The position numbers and the translations under genes were made by a program. From CAZPNX01 sp964518765 (GTDB lineage Bacteria; Edwardsbacteria; AC1; EtOH8): DNA of 36,130 bases. How positions within the stretch are numbered: the first letter of the stretch is position 1; each line of letters begins with the position of its first letter. The stretch covers positions 1 through 36,130 of the forward strand of contig CAZFJC010000025.1 in the NCBI GenBank assembly GCA_964518765.1, in the 5' to 3' direction. The notes under the pieces were generated by a model. The model was not told where the DNA came from and searched no databases. It saw only the letters and a program-made list of their open reading frames with translations. Shown here in pieces: positions 33,550 to 36,130 of the stretch.

Positions 33550-34029
33550 CTAATCCTGCCCTAGCTCACCAGGGACCTGACTTCCACCTTGAGGGCCTTG
33601 GCTATCTTCTGCAGGGTGGACAGCCTGGGATCCACCTCCCCGTCCTCTATCCGAATCAGCGTGCTGCGTGGCAGGCCGCACTGCCCGGACAGCCCCGACC
33701 GGCTCAGCTTTTGCCCGGTCCGTATGGCCCTTATCCGTTCCCCCACCTTCATGCCTATATTGTAGCATACGTGCGACAGGTTTGTCAAGCCCTTTTTTCT
33801 CCCTGACCCCGGCCCCCTCGGCCGCGCCCGGCCTGACCTTGCACCCCTCGAGCCATTGCCCTATCTCCGTGGGCTCGAAGAGGACCCGCCGGCCCACCTT
33901 GGCGTGGGGGATCCGCCTCTGGTGCACCCAGGCGTAGATGGTGTGGCGTGAAAGCCCGGTCCGCAGGGCCGTCTCCTGGACGCTCAACATGCCCTTGGCA
34001 CTGGTTGGTACCGGTTCGTTCTGTTCCAT
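33550..34029 (-). CDS. Excisionase-like HTH_17 DNA-binding protein with long overlapping tail
   Basis: Residues about 14-63 (MLSVQETALRTGLSRHTIYA, WVHQRRIPHAKVGRRVLF, EPTEIGQWL) form a complete MerR-like/HTH_17 excisionase-type domain. GGAG lies 9 nt before the ATG. The frame stays open to 159 residues, but from about residue 93 it runs through the XRE gene in another frame and looks non-native (Gly/Arg/Asp-rich). The functional protein may be the N-terminal part, or the tail may be an overlap product. Likely a directionality or regulatory factor of the element. Confidence 0.7.
   Translation of the reverse strand: MEQNEPVPTSAKGMLSVQETALRTGLSRHTIYAWVHQRRIPHAKVGRRVLFEPTEIGQWLEGCKVRPGAAEGAGVREKKGLDKPVARMLQYRHEGGGTDKGHTDRAKAEPVGAVRAVRPATQHADSDRGRGGGSQAVHPAEDSQGPQGGSQVPGELGQD
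33561..33752 (-). CDS. XRE-family HTH repressor-like protein
   Basis: A 63-residue Cro/CI-type HTH protein. Starts MKVGERIRAIRTGQKLSRSG, then LSGQCGLPRSTLIRIEDGEV as the helix-turn-helix (about 19-40), and DPRLSTLQKIAKALKVEVRSL. An upstream in-frame ATG at 33788 exists but lies on the -35. The promoter TTGACA/TACAAT places +1 at the A of the chosen ATG (33752), and there is no Shine-Dalgarno, so translation may be leaderless as for lambda cI from PRM. It is nested inside the longer excisionase-like frame and lies just before int; it probably controls the element. Confidence 0.85.
   Translation of the reverse strand: MKVGERIRAIRTGQKLSRSGLSGQCGLPRSTLIRIEDGEVDPRLSTLQKIAKALKVEVRSLVS
33759..33788 (-). 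promoter_or_regulatory. Strong promoter of the XRE gene, leaderless geometry
   Basis: On minus: TTGACA (33788-33783, perfect), 18-bp spacer, TACAAT (33764-33759, five of six), six bases, then ATG at 33752. It lies inside the coding frame of the excisionase-like gene. Confidence 0.8.
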
Positions 34030-34079
34030 GTCGTTGATCTCCTAAATAGTGGTTTATCTTGCCGCCCCCGGCCCTGCAA

Positions 34080-34098
34080 TGCCGTGATTTTCACGGCA
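34080..34098. repeat. Perfect hairpin upstream of the excisionase-like gene
   Basis: TGCCGTGA (34080-34087) and TCACGGCA (34091-34098) with a 3-nt centre. Position between promoter and gene suggests an operator or a leader stem. Confidence 0.5.
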
Positions 34099-34118
34099 CC
34101 GCTTTTTCAATAGAAATA

Positions 34119-34152
34119 GCCCCGCCTCCTCCATTCCTGGAGAAGACGGGGC
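34119..34152 (-). terminator. Terminator/attenuator-like hairpin in the element leader
   Basis: Stem of 13 pairs with two mismatches: GCCCCG...CCA (34119-34133) with TGG...CGGGGC (34138-34152), loop TTCC. On minus it is followed by TATTTCTATTG. It lies about 100 nt after a strong promoter and 90 nt before the excisionase-like ATG. Confidence 0.55.
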
Positions 34153-34261
34153 GGCTCGTCGGGACCCTTAGATGCACTCGCGCCCTATTCCCTAAACACA
34201 GCCATGGATGCAGCTGTTATCGGGAGTGCAGGTTTTGGTGCTATATTGCCTGCTTACTTGA

Positions 34262-34290
34262 AATATAACGATTTATTTTAAAATTGTCAA
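34262..34290 (-). promoter_or_regulatory. Strong minus-strand promoter of the element leader
   Basis: TTGACA (34290-34285, perfect), 17-bp spacer, TATATT (34267-34262, five of six). Predicted start near 34255. The transcript would meet the hairpin at 34152-34119 before the excisionase-like gene. Confidence 0.75.
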
Positions 34291-34859
34291 GGTCTTTTGT
34301 CAGCTCCGAGATGGAACCGGAACCTCTCCCTATCACGCCTGCCCGCCCATGCTTTTGAGGGATGGCAAGTTGCGAAGGACCGGTTTCAGGATTCGGATGC
34401 GACAAGAAAATTTTCAGGTGCTTCAAAATTCAGTTTAGGAATTTTGGCCTGCCTCTGGAAAGCCGCCTCACCGCCCGCCGATCACCTCAGCAAGGCTCAT
34501 CCCGCAGGGGGTAGAAACTGCCTGGCTGGTGATCCTCTGAAGCCCGCCACGGGCAGCTGCGTTTTACAATCTCCCGAACGCCCTGGCCCGTGCTGGGTGC
34601 AATGGGCCGGTCCGTGGGGGCCAGATCCCTGACGAGAAAGCCCTTCGGGGCTGTCTCCCGAAAGGCTTTCGTATGGATTGGTATGGATTATACTCTAACC
34701 GTGATTAATTATTTTCCGAATATTTTCCAATTAATTATTTTCGAATTTCCATGGGCTCTATAACCTCGGTGTTTTTCCGTTGAAATTCCTTTGTATATTC
34801 GTTTTATTTCATGTAAATGTCCGTTATTTTTGATTGGAAAAACAAGGAAAACCAGGTAT
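34291..34859. other. Intergenic stretch of 569 bp, no gene recognised
   Basis: No credible coding region. It holds a 14-bp hairpin with one mismatch (34636-34649 with 34657-34670) and, from about 34680, an AT-rich part. A near-repeat ATTAATTATTTTC(C)GAAT occurs at 34703-34721 and about 34729-34747. These could be integrase or excisionase arm sites. Confidence 0.5.
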
Positions 34860-35645
34860 TTACCATCTCGGGCGCGCCGCCGGGCACCTCTCCTCGAACC
34901 TATTTAGTACCTCAAGCAGGTCGGGCGTCAGCCTCTTTCTGGCCTCCGAGACGATATAAGGAGCGATTTTCCCGTAAAATGCCTGGGCCATCCCCCCGGT
35001 TATACAGGCCAGGGTGTCGGCATCCCCGCCCAGAGACAGGGCCTTTCTGATGGCGTCCTCGTAGTCTGACGATTCCAGGAAAACGGTGATGGCCTCGGGC
35101 ACCGTGCCCTGGCAGGTGACGTCGTAGGTGTAGTTCTTGCAGATCTGCCCCAGGCTGCGGCTTAGGTCGTAGCCGAAGGTCTTGGCCACGTATTCGCGGA
35201 TCTCCTTCTTGGCAGCCCCGGTCCGGCCCAGGAACACAACGGCCGCCGTGGTCTGGGCCCCCTTGATCCCCTCGGGGTGGTTGTGGGTCACCTCGGCGCT
35301 CTCCCGGGCGGCTTTTAGGACTTCCTTGAGGTCGTTAAAGAAGTACCCTATGGGGCTGGCCCGCATGGCCGAGCCGTTGCCGTAGGAGTTATATGGCTTT
35401 GGATCAGGGTCTATGGCCCAGGACGAAAAGTACTCGCCGTAGCCGCGGTCCGGGTGGCGGCGGGCGTATTCCTGGAAGGTGCGGGTATAGTCCCTGTGGT
35501 TCAGCAGGCAGTCGGCCACGGCCACGGTCAGGACGGTGTCGTCGGTGAAGAAGGATTTGGGGGCGAACAGTGGGACGTCGGGTTGTTTTGACCCGACATA
35601 CTCGTAAATCGAGCCGATGATGTCACCTGCGATGGAGCCGATCAT
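34860..35645 (-). CDS. ADP-ribosylglycohydrolase (DraG/ARH family)
   Basis: A 261-residue ADP-ribosylglycohydrolase. The binuclear metal ligands of the family are visible: SIAGDIIGSIYEY near 4-16, the FFTDDTVLTVAVADCLL motif near 32-48, and GGDADTLACITGGMAQAFYG near 207-226. NGSAMRASPIG near 90-100 and HPEGIKGAQ near 119-127 line the active site. It removes ADP-ribose from proteins or small targets; the substrate cannot be deduced. AGGAAG lies 11 nt before ATG. No ADP-ribosyltransferase is seen in the window. It lies upstream of the element genes on the same strand, 117 nt after the gene cut by the edge. Confidence 0.92.
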   Translation of the reverse strand: MIGSIAGDIIGSIYEYVGSKQPDVPLFAPKSFFTDDTVLTVAVADCLLNHRDYTRTFQEYARRHPDRGYGEYFSSWAIDPDPKPYNSYGNGSAMRASPIGYFFNDLKEVLKAARESAEVTHNHPEGIKGAQTTAAVVFLGRTGAAKKEIREYVAKTFGYDLSRSLGQICKNYTYDVTCQGTVPEAITVFLESSDYEDAIRKALSLGGDADTLACITGGMAQAFYGKIAPYIVSEARKRLTPDLLEVLNRFEERCPAARPRW

Positions 35646-35762
35646 TTTGTCATATACTTCCTGTATTTAACCTCTATGTTGCTAGTGTTGCAGTTCGTGG
35701 TTGAAATCAGGATTCAAATAAATGGCCCTTTGGCAGAAAACAAAGGGAATAGCATGTAAATT

Positions 35763-36130
35763 CTAATGTAGCATAACTACTTCTTCATTCGAACCTAGGT
35801 GTAATATAGTAAGTCTTGAAGTAATTGATTCAATTATATCTGCGTTAACCTGTTTAACTTTAAATGGAAAGAAGCATGGGCTATCTATCAGTTCTTTCAA
35901 TAGTGCTGTTTTTTTTATACTAGCGTGCAGGGATGCCTCTACCATCCAAGCGATTAATCGTTCATCTACAACGGCAAGTAGTTCTCCAGAGTTGTAGACA
36001 CCCTTTACCCCAATCTCCTTAAGCACGCCCCAGTCCAAGTACGAACGCAGCACACGGCGGGCTGCTCGAGAAACAGTCTCCCGCTCGCCGTATTGCTCGC
36101 GGACCCGGCGCTGGACATGAGCCGCGGCAG
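35763..36130 (-). CDS. Unrecognised protein, C-terminal 121 residues, cut by right edge
   Basis: The frame is open from the window edge to a TAG at 35765-35763, so the gene starts outside. A GTG at 36053 could begin a shorter 96-residue product, but coding-like sequence (ending VREQYGERETVSRAARRV) continues without a stop upstream of it. The VSRAARRVLRSYLDWGVL segment could be a winged-helix DNA-binding turn; this is a guess. The C-terminus is SRLTILHLGSNEEVVMLH. Composition shifts from GC-rich at the edge to AT-rich in the C-terminal part. I do not recognise the family. Confidence 0.65.
   Translation of the reverse strand, partial: AAAHVQRRVREQYGERETVSRAARRVLRSYLDWGVLKEIGVKGVYNSGELLAVVDERLIAWMVEASLHASIKKTALLKELIDSPCFFPFKVKQVNADIIESITSRLTILHLGSNEEVVMLH

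Noticed and set aside
34059..34632. Plus-strand frames between the excisionase-like gene and the AT-rich repeats
   Set aside because: No ribosome-binding sites, family signals or consistent codon use; they overlap promoter and hairpin elements.

Overview
The window looks like a contig from a GC-rich Gram-negative bacterium. An outer membrane is implied by a TonB-dependent receptor (BtuB-like), a TonB protein, apolipoprotein N-acyltransferase and a lipobox on BtuF. Gene content and order (phoH, pgpH-type HD phosphohydrolase, ybeY, CNNM/CorC, recO) fit an uncultured FCB-like or related candidate-phylum lineage. The exact phylum cannot be fixed from the sequence.

Layout. (1) 1-8739, minus strand: a complete type I-C CRISPR-Cas locus, cas3-cas5-cas8c-cas7-cas4-cas1-cas2, then a leader and an array of at least six identical 32-bp repeats reaching the left edge. 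cas8c carries an internal start with its own Shine-Dalgarno for a Cas11c-like small subunit. (2) 9048-15089, plus strand: a housekeeping run for RNA maturation, c-di-AMP turnover, ion transport and repair, closed by a strong bidirectional terminator. (3) 15140-15964, minus: a DUF2279-like envelope protein. (4) 16039-20914, plus: promoter, cobalamin riboswitch, terminator, then btuF-btuC-btuD-btuB, a full B12 uptake route. (5) 20925-25308, plus: purN with its own promoter and palindrome, lnt, a secreted ARPP-1/DUF6569-like protein and a TonB protein. (6) 25462-31701, minus: tRNA-Ser(GCU) and an AddB/AddA-type helicase-nuclease pair. (7) 32044-36130, minus: a 49-residue SWIB-like ORF, tRNA-Ser(UGA), and an integrative-element module (tyrosine integrase whose frame runs through the tRNA, XRE repressor, excisionase-like HTH protein, promoter plus hairpin leader). 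An ADP-ribosylglycohydrolase and an unrecognised gene cut by the right edge follow.

The points that most deserve a second look are: the integrase frame crossing the whole tRNA-Ser; the internal Cas11c start; several genes (XRE repressor, DUF2279-like, cas3, addA) and the first CRISPR repeat placed 6-7 nt after a -10-like hexamer, suggesting leaderless transcripts; the very short SWIB-like gene; and the unexplained stretch 31714-32043. I see no clearly new multi-gene system fully inside the window. The best candidate for one is the cargo of the integrative element, which continues past the right edge.
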